A stretch of 16,509 bases of DNA, taken from an uncultured Ruminococcus sp. Its GTDB lineage: Bacteria; Bacillota; Clostridia; Oscillospirales; Ruminococcaceae. A program made the translations under genes and the position numbers. Numbering within the stretch: position 1 is the first letter of the stretch; each line of letters begins with the position of its first letter. The notes beneath the pieces were generated by a model. That model saw only the letters and a list, made by a program, of their open reading frames with translations. It made no database searches and was not told where the DNA came from. The stretch covers positions 1-16,509 of the forward strand of contig CAMHBN010000009.1 in assembly GCA_946183385.1 (NCBI GenBank), read 5' to 3'. This document shows positions 1 to 6,576 of this stretch, in pieces.

Positions 1-1073
1 AGGTAACTCTCGTCCTCGCAAACAAGGACAAGACCAAGTCCGAGAAGGCTACTATAGAGCTCACAGGCGCGGCAAGCACCTACAAGAGCGCTACAGTTTA
101 CGCCGTAACTCAGGACCACAGCGACATCAGAGTCGTAAGCATAGACAACGCTGTCAAGGGCAACAAGGTAACGGTTGAGCTTCCCGCTCTCTCGTTCGCA
201 CAGGTAGTCCTCTCCGACAAGGAAAGCGACGCGCAGATATACGTTGAGCCCGACATCGAAACAAAGGAAGTTGTATACAAGTTCGACGAGCTCAAGCTCT
301 CGCAGAACGACTTCCCGATGATACCCATCGAGGACAAGGAGCACATCAAGAAGATAGTCATCAACTGCACAGCAAGCTGCTCGACAGGCGCAAGCTGGTA
401 CTGCGGCGGCGGCGGACTCTGCTTCAACAAGCTCAAGTCCCTCGACGGCACAAAGACCTACGGCTGGGGCAACAAGTCGTTCGGCTACAGCGGCTCGGGC
501 GATGTTGAGGTCGAGATGGACAGCACGTTCACTATCCCCGACCCCGACAAGGCTGACGCTTCACTCGAGGTAGAGGCTGACTACGACGATACCTTCATCG
601 AGTTCCAGGACTGGTGGAAGGCTTCCGCAAACGACGGCAAGGGCGGCGACGTCTCCGTAACATACAACACTATCACAGTTGTATACGAGTACGACCACAC
701 AGGCGAGACTTCTTCTTCCACCACTTCCACATCTGCGACTACCAAGGCTGCAACGACAGCAAGCGCGGCTTCCTCGACAACAACGACAGCAAGCTCCGCA
801 GCTACAACAGCTTCCGTTTCATCGACAGCTCAGGGCAGCACAGCCAAGGTAACGCTCATCGGCGATGCAAACGTTGACAAGAAGGTAACTGTTGCTGACG
901 CAGTAGCTATCCTCCAGTCCATAGCGAACAAGGACAAGTATGCTCTCTCTGCAACAGGTGCGGCTAACGCAGACTGCTGCAACACAGGCGACGGCGTTAC
1001 AGCGATGGACGCTCTCTCGATACAGCGCCTTGACGCACACGCGATAGACAGTCTCCCCGAAACTACAAAGTAA
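1..1073 (+). CDS. Cellulosomal endoglucanase, 3' part (probable GH44-CBM-dockerin), 5' end cut
   Basis: The reading frame is open from the window edge (first full codon at 3) to TAA at 1071-1073, giving 356 visible residues; the start and the catalytic barrel lie outside. Residues 1-72 look like the C-terminal beta-sandwich of a clan-A glycoside hydrolase: an NKD turn, then a VYAVTQDHSDI strand and a final LPALSFAQVVL. This is most like the end of GH44, though GH30 is possible. Residues about 88-235 form an aromatic- and Gly-rich module (WYCGGGG, YGWGNKSFGYSG) resembling the CBMs found next to GH44 in R. flavefaciens (CBM76-like, unverified). A Ser/Thr/Ala linker follows, then a dockerin from about 283: GDANVDKKVTVAD calcium loop, and a second loop with one extra residue (ADCCNTGDGVTAMD), as in Ruminococcus dockerins. 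The protein is expected to be secreted and anchored to a scaffoldin cohesin. Dockerin call is strong, GH family moderate, CBM family weak. Confidence 0.85.
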   Translation, partial: VTLVLANKDKTKSEKATIELTGAASTYKSATVYAVTQDHSDIRVVSIDNAVKGNKVTVELPALSFAQVVLSDKESDAQIYVEPDIETKEVVYKFDELKLSQNDFPMIPIEDKEHIKKIVINCTASCSTGASWYCGGGGLCFNKLKSLDGTKTYGWGNKSFGYSGSGDVEVEMDSTFTIPDPDKADASLEVEADYDDTFIEFQDWWKASANDGKGGDVSVTYNTITVVYEYDHTGETSSSTTSTSATTKAATTASAASSTTTTASSAATTASVSSTAQGSTAKVTLIGDANVDKKVTVADAVAILQSIANKDKYALSATGAANADCCNTGDGVTAMDALSIQRLDAHAIDSLPETTK

Positions 1074-1080
1074 GCGAAAA

Positions 1081-1106
1081 GAGCACCCGTTTGGGTGCTC
1101 TTTTTT
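1081..1106 (+). terminator. Rho-independent terminator of the dockerin gene
   Basis: A perfect 8-bp stem GAGCACCC / GGGTGCTC (1081-1088 and 1093-1100) with a GTTT loop is followed by six T. It starts 7 nt after the stop codon. The last T of the tract is also the first base of the TGTAGGGG repeat that follows. Confidence 0.93.
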
Positions 1107-1213
1107 GTAGGGGCGCATTCCGTGCGCCCGCCAATAAACGCACAAATCACATTCAACCATTGTATTGGACGGCGTCCTCGACGTCCAGCGGGCGCACACT
1201 GTGCGCCCCTACA
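1106..1213. repeat. REP/REPIN-like composite element (3 units)
   Basis: Three units are visible: a + unit at 1106-1132 (head TGTAGGGG, palindrome GCGCATTCCGTGCGC), a degenerate + unit at 1161-1189 (TGTATTGGACGGCGTCC), and a - unit at 1188-1213 (GGGCGCACACTGTGCGCCC ending in CCTACA). The outer ends are inverted copies of TGTAGGGGCGC. The element fills the whole gap between two convergent terminators. Confidence 0.85.
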
Positions 1214-1224
1214 AATCCTCAATC

Positions 1225-1250
1225 AAAAAAGCACCCTCGCGGGTGCTTTT
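1225..1250 (-). terminator. Terminator of the GH130 gene (likely bidirectional)
   Basis: AAAAAA (1225-1230), then stem GCACCC / GGGTGC around TCGC, then TTTTT. Read on the minus strand, the hairpin begins a few bases after the GH130 stop codon and ends in a run of T. A T-run on the other side would also let it stop + strand transcripts. Confidence 0.9.
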
Positions 1251-1252
1251 TC

Positions 1253-2272
1253 TTATCTTCTTCCGAGGCATTTGTCGTCCTCGGAGGCGTGGTCGTATTT
1301 GAGGATATAGTCGTAGATCTCCTGCGCGGTGGTGTAGGCAACGCCGACGTAGCTGTCCGCGCAGCCGTAATACAGTGCTATCCTGCCAGTTTCGGAGTCG
1401 TGCAGGGTAGCGCACGGGAAGCACACGTTCGGCACAAAGCCGCGCTCCTCGTACCACTCCTCGGGCGTGAGGACATAGCTCGCACAGCGGTGGAGCACCT
1501 TTGACGGCTCGTCGAGGTCGAGTATCGCCGCACCCACGCTGTAGACGTAGCCGTTGCAGGTGTTGACAACTCCGTGATAGAACATCAGCCAGCCCTTGTC
1601 CGTCTCGATGGGAGCAGCTCCGCCGCCTATTTTCAGACCTTCCCACCAGCAGCTCGTCCTGCCCATGACGTGGCGGTGACGTCCCCAGAACTGCATATCG
1701 GGGCTCTCGCTGAGGAAGATGTCGCCGAAAGCGGTGTGCCCGTTGTCGCACGGACGCGACAGCATGACGAAGTTGCCGTTTATCTTGCGCGGGAAGAGCA
1801 CGGCGTTCCTGTTATAGGGGAGGAACGGGTTCTCGATGCGGGTGAAGCTCCTGAAGTCATTGGTCTTGGCGACGCCTATCGCGGCTCCGTACATATCCTG
1901 ACACCACATCGCATAGTAGGTGTCATCGACCTTGACGAGGCGCGGGTCGTAGGCATAAATCGGCTGGAAAGGCTCGCCGTTCTCGTCGAGGAAGGGTATC
2001 TTTTCGGGCTCGAAGTCCCAGTGGAGAGCGTCCCTGCTGGTGCCGAAATAGATGTGCGAGACGCCGTCGCGCTGCTCGCCGCGGAAAACGCCGACGAAGC
2101 CGTCGCCGTAGGGCATAACGGCGCTGTTGAAGATACGCGCAACATCGGGGAGAGGGTTCCTGCCGATGATGGGATTCTCGGTGTGGCGCCACATCGGAGC
2201 GGTACAGCCCGCGGGCTTGTCCTGCCACGGCATATTGGGGAGAGGCGGGCAGATGAGCTTAATGTCTGACAT
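1253..2272 (-). CDS. GH130 glycoside phosphorylase (beta-1,4-mannooligosaccharide phosphorylase type)
   Basis: Encodes a 339-residue cytoplasmic enzyme expected to cleave beta-1,4-mannosyl bonds with phosphate, releasing alpha-mannose 1-phosphate during mannan use. GH130 hallmarks are present: the YDPRLVKVDDTYY block with the likely catalytic Asp at 109, KIGGGAAPIETDKGWL (about 214-229) and the YHG turn at 232-234. The length fits GH130_2 (RaMP2-like, about 340 aa) better than the longer mannosylglucose phosphorylases of GH130_1. There is no signal peptide, consistent with intracellular phosphorolysis. An in-frame GTG lies 9 nt further upstream, but AAGGAG (minus strand, 2288-2283) abuts it and sits 8 nt before the ATG at 2272, so the ATG is chosen. 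It has its own promoter and terminator. Exact substrate is inferred. Confidence 0.93.
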   Translation of the reverse strand: MSDIKLICPPLPNMPWQDKPAGCTAPMWRHTENPIIGRNPLPDVARIFNSAVMPYGDGFVGVFRGEQRDGVSHIYFGTSRDALHWDFEPEKIPFLDENGEPFQPIYAYDPRLVKVDDTYYAMWCQDMYGAAIGVAKTNDFRSFTRIENPFLPYNRNAVLFPRKINGNFVMLSRPCDNGHTAFGDIFLSESPDMQFWGRHRHVMGRTSCWWEGLKIGGGAAPIETDKGWLMFYHGVVNTCNGYVYSVGAAILDLDEPSKVLHRCASYVLTPEEWYEERGFVPNVCFPCATLHDSETGRIALYYGCADSYVGVAYTTAQEIYDYILKYDHASEDDKCLGRR

Positions 2273-2326
2273 AAAATACACTCCTTAAATAACTTAAAGC
2301 AGATTAATTTATTGCTTTGCGTCCTG

Positions 2327-2339
2327 ATACTTTAAGTAT
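2327..2339. promoter_or_regulatory. Palindrome overlapping the GH130 -10 box (possible operator)
   Basis: ATACTTTAAGTAT is a 13-bp inverted repeat (6-bp arms around one T) that covers most of the predicted -10 hexamer of the GH130 promoter. The position fits a repressor site that would block RNA polymerase. No regulator gene is adjacent, and an AT-rich palindrome can arise by chance. Confidence 0.4.
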
Positions 2340-2363
2340 ACATCTGTTTTGGGAACTTGTCAA
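2335..2363 (-). promoter_or_regulatory. Sigma-A type promoter of the GH130 gene
   Basis: On the minus strand, TTGACA (2363-2358) and TATACT (2340-2335) are separated by exactly 17 nt. This leaves a 5' leader of about 55 nt before the ATG, containing a 6-bp inverted repeat (AAAGCA / TGCTTT, 2296-2301 and 2313-2318). Of the rest of the 327-bp gap 2273-2599, 2364-2490 shows nothing I can name. Confidence 0.8.
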
Positions 2364-2526
2364 TAGCCGCGATGCTATTTCACCAACTTTGTACGCATTG
2401 TCAAAACTGCGTGACTGTATTTGTATATCCTACAGAAAACCGAGCTTAAATTAACGCCGCATCAGCTTAAATCCAGTCCAAAAAATAATTTTGACGAAAA
2501 CAGTAGATTTTTTTCCAAATATAGTT

Positions 2527-2532
2527 TATAAT
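2527..2532 (+). promoter_or_regulatory. Putative -10 box for the nuclease-like gene
   Basis: A consensus TATAAT lies in a very AT-rich stretch about 70 nt before the start codon at 2600. No good -35 is seen at the usual distance: the nearby TTGACG (2491-2496) is 30 nt away, too far. The start of transcription here is therefore a guess. Confidence 0.4.
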
Positions 2533-2555
2533 AAATATGTATTAAAGACCTCAGA

Positions 2556-2573
2556 CAAGGGCTCTGCCCTTTG
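2556..2573 (+). repeat. Hairpin AAGGGC-TCT-GCCCTT in the leader of the nuclease-like gene
   Basis: A perfect 6-bp stem with a TCT loop. It resembles the longer hairpin CCAAAGGGC-TGT-GCCCTTTGG at 4817-4837 before the cardiolipin synthase gene, suggesting a second small family of palindromic intergenic repeats. Confidence 0.5.
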
Positions 2574-2599
2574 TATGCGATACGCTATTGGAGGATTGA

Positions 2600-3043
2600 A
2601 TGGAAAACAATACCATTAGCACTGGTAATTGCGGTGAATATTTTGTTGCCGCCGAACTTGAACGTAGAGGTTACACAGTCGCTATACCTATGTCTAATGT
2701 TGAAGATTTTGACATTCTTGCAATTAACAGAAAGACGCATAAACAAATTGCTGTTCAAATTAAAACAAACAAAACAGAAAAGAAAGTTTGGATGTTGAAA
2801 AAGAGAAACGAAGAACTGGTAGGAGACAATGTTTATTACGTTTTTGTTATCCTCAATGGATTAAACAATCCCGAATACCATATTGTACCAAGTACGATTG
2901 TATCTAATTCAATAAAGGAACAATACATTAAATGGTTAGAAGCACCCGGAAGAAATGGTCAAAAGCATAATGAATCATCTATAAGGAAATTTGATGATGT
3001 TGATGATCTATATCTTGATAATTGGGAAGCGTTTGAGAAATAG
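2600..3043 (+). CDS. Small PD-(D/E)XK nuclease-like hypothetical protein
   Basis: Encodes 147 residues with no signal peptide or membrane segment. The N-terminal half has the layout of small restriction-endonuclease-like proteins: GEYFVAAELERRGY with Glu 13, then EDFDILAIN with Asp 38, then AVQIKTNK, where Q53-x-K55 takes the place of the usual (D/E)xK. These proteins are widespread and mostly uncharacterised; a DNA-binding or nuclease role is inferred from the fold signature only. Start at 2600 is supported by GGAGG 5 nt upstream. The gene is clearly richer in A+T and uses AT-ending codons (AAA, ATT, GAA), unlike every neighbour, so recent acquisition is likely. It sits alone between the GH130 promoter region and a repeat block, and no obvious terminator follows. 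Confidence 0.75.
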   Translation: MENNTISTGNCGEYFVAAELERRGYTVAIPMSNVEDFDILAINRKTHKQIAVQIKTNKTEKKVWMLKKRNEELVGDNVYYVFVILNGLNNPEYHIVPSTIVSNSIKEQYIKWLEAPGRNGQKHNESSIRKFDDVDDLYLDNWEAFEK

Positions 3044-3074
3044 GATAGTTTAATACCCAGATGTCGTGAAATTG

Positions 3075-3110
3075 GTACAAACGGCAAAGCCTGCTTTCGG
3101 CGGGAAGCAA
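3075..3110 (+). repeat. Left copy of a 36-bp inverted repeat flanking galK
   Basis: Starts GTACAAA and contains CTGCTTTCGGCGGG. Its reverse complement recurs at 4743-4778 with 31 of 36 positions identical by my count. The two copies bracket the repeat cluster, galK and a further repeat unit, with opposite orientation. It lies immediately outside the first TGTAGGGG unit of the left cluster. Confidence 0.8.
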
Positions 3111-3111
3111 C

Positions 3112-3358
3112 TGTAGGGGACGGCGTCCCCGACGTCCCGCTAATATACCGACAAACCAACGGCTATCAATCGTAGGGGCGCATTCCGTGCGCCCGCATAC
3201 AAGAAGCAAGAATACAGATGCAAGAATCAAGATGTAGGGGCGGGCGCCCTCGCCCGCTCACAAATCCCATATCAACCGCCATTTCCGTAATTGCGGGACG
3301 CCGAGGGCGGCGTCCCCTACACGAATACCAATCAACCAATTGTAGGGAACGGCGTTCC
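3112..3358. repeat. REP/REPIN-like cluster (5 units) upstream of galK
   Basis: Units: + 3112-3140 (ACGGCGTCCCCGACGTC), + 3171-3196 (head CGTAGGGG, GCGCATTCCGTGCGC), + 3233-3258 (CGGGCGCCCTCGCCCG), - 3293-3321 (GACGCCGAGGGCGGCGTC ending CCCTACA) and a short + unit 3341-3358 (GGAACGGCGTTCC). The third and fourth form an inverted pair. With the inverted-repeat copy at 3075-3110 this accounts for most of the 344-bp gap 3044-3387; I see no promoter for galK in it, but the galK ribosome binding site AGGAAAGGA is at about 3372-3380. Confidence 0.85.
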
Positions 3359-3387
3359 ACTCTTTCGCCAACAGGAAAGGATATACC

Positions 3388-4674
3388 ATGACTATACAGG
3401 AACTCTGCTCCGCCTTGTCGGGCGGACGCCTCGACGCGCGCTTCCGCGAGCTCTACGGCAGCGGCGAGCGCGAATATCTCCGCCAGCGTGCCCGCTACCT
3501 CAGCGCCGCCGAGCACTTCTCGCGGCTCTGTCCCGAATGTGACGACGTGCGCGTATTTTCGGCTCCGGGACGGACCGAAATAGGCGGCAACCACACCGAC
3601 CACCAGCACGGCTGCGTACTCGCGGCGGCGGTAGACCTCGACGTCATCGCCCTCGCCGACTTCACCGACGACGGCTATATTCGCGTATACTCCGAGGGGC
3701 ACGAGCCCTGCGAGATCGACCTCTCCGACCTCTCTCCCCGCAAGGAAGAGCGCGGCACGTCCAATGCCCTGGTACGCGGCATTGCCGCTAAATTCGCGGA
3801 AATGGGCGCGGAAATAGTCGGCTTCACGGCGTATACGACCTCCGACGTCCTCAGCGGGAGCGGGCTCTCCTCGTCGGCAGCATTCGAGAACCTCATCGGC
3901 ACGATGATAGATCTCAGCTGCAACGGCGGCAGAGCGGGAGCAGTTGAGATAGCGAAGATAGGTAAGTTCGCCGAGACCGAATACTTCGGCAAGGCAAGCG
4001 GGCTCATGGACCAGACCGTCAGCGCCGTGGGCGGCTTCGTGGCGATAGATTTCGCTGACCCGACCGCGCCCGCGATAACTCCCGTGCGATTCGATTTCAC
4101 GGGAGCGGGTCACAGCCTGTGCATAACCGACACCAAGGGCAGCCACGCCGACCTCATCGGCGAGTACGCCGCTATCCCCACAGAGATGAAGTCCGTAGCC
4201 GCGTGCTTTGGAGCCGGGTTCCTCCGCGACGTGGACGAGTACGAGTTCTACGCGCGCCTCCCCGAACTGAGGGGGAAGTGCTCGGACAGGGCTATTCTCC
4301 GCGCCGCGCACTTCTTCGCGGAGAACGAGCGCGCCGTGCTCGAGGCTGAGGCTCTCGAAAGCGGCGACCTTGAAGAATTCTTCCGCCTTGTGAACGAATC
4401 GGGCACATCGTCGGCAGAGCTGTTACAGAACCTCTGTCCCGCAGGCTCGACCGACAGGCAGGAGATACCGCTCGCGATAATGCTGAGCAGGCGCGTGCTC
4501 GGCGGGTGCGGAGCCGTACGCGTACACGGCGGCGGCTTTGCGGGTACGATACAGGCTTTCGTGCCGACCTACCTTGCGGAGAGCTACGCCGCCGAGATGG
4601 ACAGGGTATTCGGGCTCGGCGCGTGCCGCATACTTACAATAAGACCCGTCGGCGGGACGGAGATCACTTTGTAA
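3388..4674 (+). CDS. galK: Galactokinase (GHMP kinase)
   Basis: Encodes a 428-residue cytoplasmic kinase, expected to convert galactose plus ATP to galactose 1-phosphate (Leloir pathway). All three family blocks are present: the galactokinase signature GRTEIGGNHTDHQHG (61-75), the phosphate-binding GSGLSSSAAFE (157-167), and VHGGGFAGT (379-387). The LMDQ motif supplies the catalytic Asp 208, and Arg 62 is in place. The signature is a clostridial variant: the usual GEHTDY reads GNHTDH, so the Glu of that motif is Asn. This could mean a related sugar kinase, though galactokinase remains the best call. Start ATG at 3388 follows AGGAAAGGA by about 7 nt. No other Leloir gene is adjacent; the gene stands alone between repeats, bracketed by an inverted repeat. 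Confidence 0.88.
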   Translation: MTIQELCSALSGGRLDARFRELYGSGEREYLRQRARYLSAAEHFSRLCPECDDVRVFSAPGRTEIGGNHTDHQHGCVLAAAVDLDVIALADFTDDGYIRVYSEGHEPCEIDLSDLSPRKEERGTSNALVRGIAAKFAEMGAEIVGFTAYTTSDVLSGSGLSSSAAFENLIGTMIDLSCNGGRAGAVEIAKIGKFAETEYFGKASGLMDQTVSAVGGFVAIDFADPTAPAITPVRFDFTGAGHSLCITDTKGSHADLIGEYAAIPTEMKSVAACFGAGFLRDVDEYEFYARLPELRGKCSDRAILRAAHFFAENERAVLEAEALESGDLEEFFRLVNESGTSSAELLQNLCPAGSTDRQEIPLAIMLSRRVLGGCGAVRVHGGGFAGTIQAFVPTYLAESYAAEMDRVFGLGACRILTIRPVGGTEITL

Positions 4675-4687
4675 TTCCCATCTGTCT

Positions 4688-4716
4688 GCGGGACGCCGAG
4701 GGCGGCGTCCCCTACA
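4688..4716 (-). repeat. Single REP-like unit after galK
   Basis: A - orientation unit, GGGACGCCGAGGGCGGCG continuing to CCCCTACA, starting 13 nt after the galK stop. It is identical over 29 bp to the unit at 3293-3321 upstream of galK. Its long stem could act as a weak terminator or an mRNA 3' end protector, but there is no T-run. Confidence 0.85.
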
Positions 4717-4742
4717 AATTGTTGAATGAACGATTCCGATAT

Positions 4743-4778
4743 TTGTTACCCGCCGAAAGCAGACTTTGACTTTTGTAC
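4743..4778 (-). repeat. Right copy of the 36-bp inverted repeat flanking galK
   Basis: Reverse-complement partner of 3075-3110: CCCGCCGAAAGCAG core and outer end TTTGTAC. Neither copy is part of the GTAGGG unit itself, so this is a separate sequence family that sits next to those units on both sides of galK. Confidence 0.8.
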
Positions 4779-4816
4779 AGAGTGAGCGAGCTTGCGAGCG
4801 GCAACGTAGTTGGATT

Positions 4817-4861
4817 CCAAAGGGCTGTGCCCTTTGGCAGGGTGTGGGACAGCGTCCCACA
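4817..4861 (+). repeat. Two adjacent perfect hairpins in the cls leader
   Basis: CCAAAGGGC-TGT-GCCCTTTGG (4817-4837, 9-bp stem) is followed by TGTGGGAC-AGC-GTCCCACA (4843-4861, 8-bp stem). They end just before the cls ribosome binding site (AGAAAGGAAG). Immediately upstream is the direct repeat GCGAGC-TT-GCGAGC (about 4786-4799). In mRNA they would form two stacked stem-loops directly 5' of the ribosome binding site. Confidence 0.75.
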
Positions 4862-4877
4862 GAAAGGAAGTGAAAAA

Positions 4878-6449
4878 ATGGAAGAGCTCGAAAAAGTGAT
4901 ACGCCTTATCCCGAAGCGCAAGAAAAGCTTCTGGAGGCTGATATTCAGCCGCGCGTTCCTCATCGTGGCACTGCTCTTCGTGCAGATAGCCATACTCATC
5001 TCCATTTACTTCCTTTTCACGGAGTACCTGCCGCAGGCGAAGGTACTGCTGGTACTGTTCTCGGTGCTGATGGTGTTCTACCTGTTCAACTGCGAAATGG
5101 ACTCCGCCGCCAAGCTGACGTGGCTGGTGCTGATAACGCTTTTCCCCATCCCCGGAGCGATACTCCTCTTCTTCACGAAGCGCGACTTCGGACACATCAA
5201 GGTCAAGAGGCTCGTCACGGGAGCAATCGAAGAGTCGCGGGAAATGCTCCCCCTGCACAGCGAAGTCCTCGACGACCCCGAGCTCGCGAAATCGGGCACG
5301 GACTCGCTCTGCCGCTACATCAACCGCACGGGCTGCTTCCCGATATACAACAACACCGACGTCACCTACTTCCCGATAGGCGAGAAGAAGTTCGAGGCGC
5401 TCCTGCAGGAGCTCGAAAAAGCCGAGAAATTCATCTTCATGGAGTACTTCATCATCGACGAGGGCTATATGTGGGGACGCATCCTCGATATCCTCGCCCG
5501 CAAGGCTCAGCAGGGCGTGGACGTCCGCGTGATGTACGACGGGATGTGTGAGATGTCCACCCTCACCTACGACTACCCCGAGCGTCTTGCAAAGCTCGGT
5601 ATCAAGGGCAAGGCGTTCGCGCCGATACTCCCCTTCCTCTCGACCTACTACAACTACCGCGACCACCGAAAAATACTCGTCATCGACGGCAAAACAGCCT
5701 TCACGGGCGGAGTCAACTTCGGCGACGAATACATCAATATGCGCGAGAGATTCGGTCACTGGAAGGACTGCGCGGTAATGCTCCGCGGCGAAGCTGTCCG
5801 CAGCTTCACGCTGATGTTTCTGCAGATGTGGAACGTCGGCGAGACCGACCACCGCTGGGACGAGTGGCTGTGCGCGTCCTACGGCGACGAGTTCAGGGAC
5901 TGCGGCTTCGTGCTCCCCTACGGAGACTGCCCGCTCGACGACGAAAAGGTCGGCGAGACGGTGTATATGGACATCCTCAACCGCGCGACGAAGTACGTCC
6001 ACATAATGACCCCCTACCTCATTCTCGACGGCGAGATGGAGAGCGCGATACGTTTCGCGGCAGAGCGCGGCATAGACGTGAAGCTCATACTCCCTGGCAT
6101 ACCCGACAAAAAAGGCGCATACTCGCTCGCGAAGACGCACTATGCGGGGCTCACAAAGGCGGGCGTGAAGATATACGAGTACACGCCCGGATTCGTTCAC
6201 TCGAAGGTGTTTGTCTGCGACGACGAGAAGGCAGTGGTCGGCACGATAAACCTCGACTACCGCAGTCTCTACCACCACTTCGAGTGCGCGGCGTATATGT
6301 ACAAGACCCGCTGTATCCCCGAGATAGAGGCAGATTTTCAGGACACCCTCAGCAAGTGCCGACAGGTCACACCCGAGACTATCAAGCACGAGAAGCTGTT
6401 CTATAAGGTCACAGGCGAGCTGCTGAAGCTCGTCGCTCCCCTTTTCTGA
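4878..6449 (+). CDS. cls: Cardiolipin synthase (phospholipase D family)
   Basis: Encodes a 523-residue membrane enzyme expected to join two phosphatidylglycerols into cardiolipin plus glycerol. Two N-terminal membrane segments are visible (about 22-46 and 55-100, the latter probably two helices), as in bacterial ClsA-type proteins. Two HKD motifs of the PLD superfamily follow: HRKILVID (H263, K265, D270) with GGVN downstream, and HSKVFVCD (H441, K443, D448) followed by GTINLD. An open frame extends 35 codons upstream (to 4773) but runs through the hairpin repeats. The ATG at 4878 has AAGGAAG about 7 nt upstream and is the real start. The gene ends in a strong terminator with an inserted palindrome. 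Neighbours are unrelated, so it is probably transcribed alone or with galK. Confidence 0.93.
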   Translation: MEELEKVIRLIPKRKKSFWRLIFSRAFLIVALLFVQIAILISIYFLFTEYLPQAKVLLVLFSVLMVFYLFNCEMDSAAKLTWLVLITLFPIPGAILLFFTKRDFGHIKVKRLVTGAIEESREMLPLHSEVLDDPELAKSGTDSLCRYINRTGCFPIYNNTDVTYFPIGEKKFEALLQELEKAEKFIFMEYFIIDEGYMWGRILDILARKAQQGVDVRVMYDGMCEMSTLTYDYPERLAKLGIKGKAFAPILPFLSTYYNYRDHRKILVIDGKTAFTGGVNFGDEYINMRERFGHWKDCAVMLRGEAVRSFTLMFLQMWNVGETDHRWDEWLCASYGDEFRDCGFVLPYGDCPLDDEKVGETVYMDILNRATKYVHIMTPYLILDGEMESAIRFAAERGIDVKLILPGIPDKKGAYSLAKTHYAGLTKAGVKIYEYTPGFVHSKVFVCDDEKAVVGTINLDYRSLYHHFECAAYMYKTRCIPEIEADFQDTLSKCRQVTPETIKHEKLFYKVTGELLKLVAPLF

Positions 6450-6453
6450 ATAC

Positions 6454-6576
6454 AAAAAAAGCACCCTAAGGGGAGCCCCCTTTGGCGGATTCGCAGGTTA
6501 CCGAACATATGCCGTTAGTTTACGGCTCGGTAACCCGCTTTTCCGCTAAGGGGAGCAGCCTTAAGGGTGCTTTTTT
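6454..6576 (+). terminator. cls terminator with a palindromic insert in its loop
   Basis: The outer arms are AAAAAAAGCACCCTAAGG (6454-6471) and CCTTAAGGGTGCTTTTTT (6559-6576), which pair almost perfectly. Leaving out one 11-bp direct repeat and the 69 bp between the copies restores a compact hairpin with loop GGAGCAG. The A-run and T-run on the two sides make it usable in either direction. Confidence 0.85.
6466..6556. mobile_element. Small palindromic element flanked by 11-bp direct repeats
   Basis: CTAAGGGGAGC occurs at 6466-6476 and 6546-6556. The 69 bp between them (6477-6545) hold nested inverted repeats: GCGGA / TCCGC on the outside, GGTTACCGA (6496-6504) with TCGGTAACC (6527-6535), and GCCGT / ACGGC inside. 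Direct repeats plus an internal palindrome fit a MITE-like insertion with target duplication, with no coding capacity. An alternative is a slipped local duplication. AAGGGG-AGC-CCCCTT at the left end can also form a competing hairpin. Confidence 0.6.

Noticed and set aside
1574..2269. Plus-strand open frame of 231 codons opposite GH130
   Set aside because: The minus strand encodes a complete GH130 protein with promoter and terminator; this frame is its shadow.
3166..4311. Minus-strand open frame of 381 codons opposite galK
   Set aside because: It is antisense to galK and begins or ends within repeat units; no family resemblance.
4773..4877. N-terminal extension of cardiolipin synthase by 35 codons
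   Set aside because: The extension translates the hairpin repeats and has no ribosome binding site; the ATG at 4878 does.
4746..6464. Long minus-strand open frame of 572 codons opposite cls
   Set aside because: The + strand gene has complete PLD motifs and a good ribosome binding site. The antisense frame has no recognisable domain and arises from GC-rich codon bias.
6496..6535. tRNA or other structured RNA gene in the cls terminator insert
   Set aside because: The nested stems have no cloverleaf, no T-loop or anticodon arm; it is a simple palindrome.
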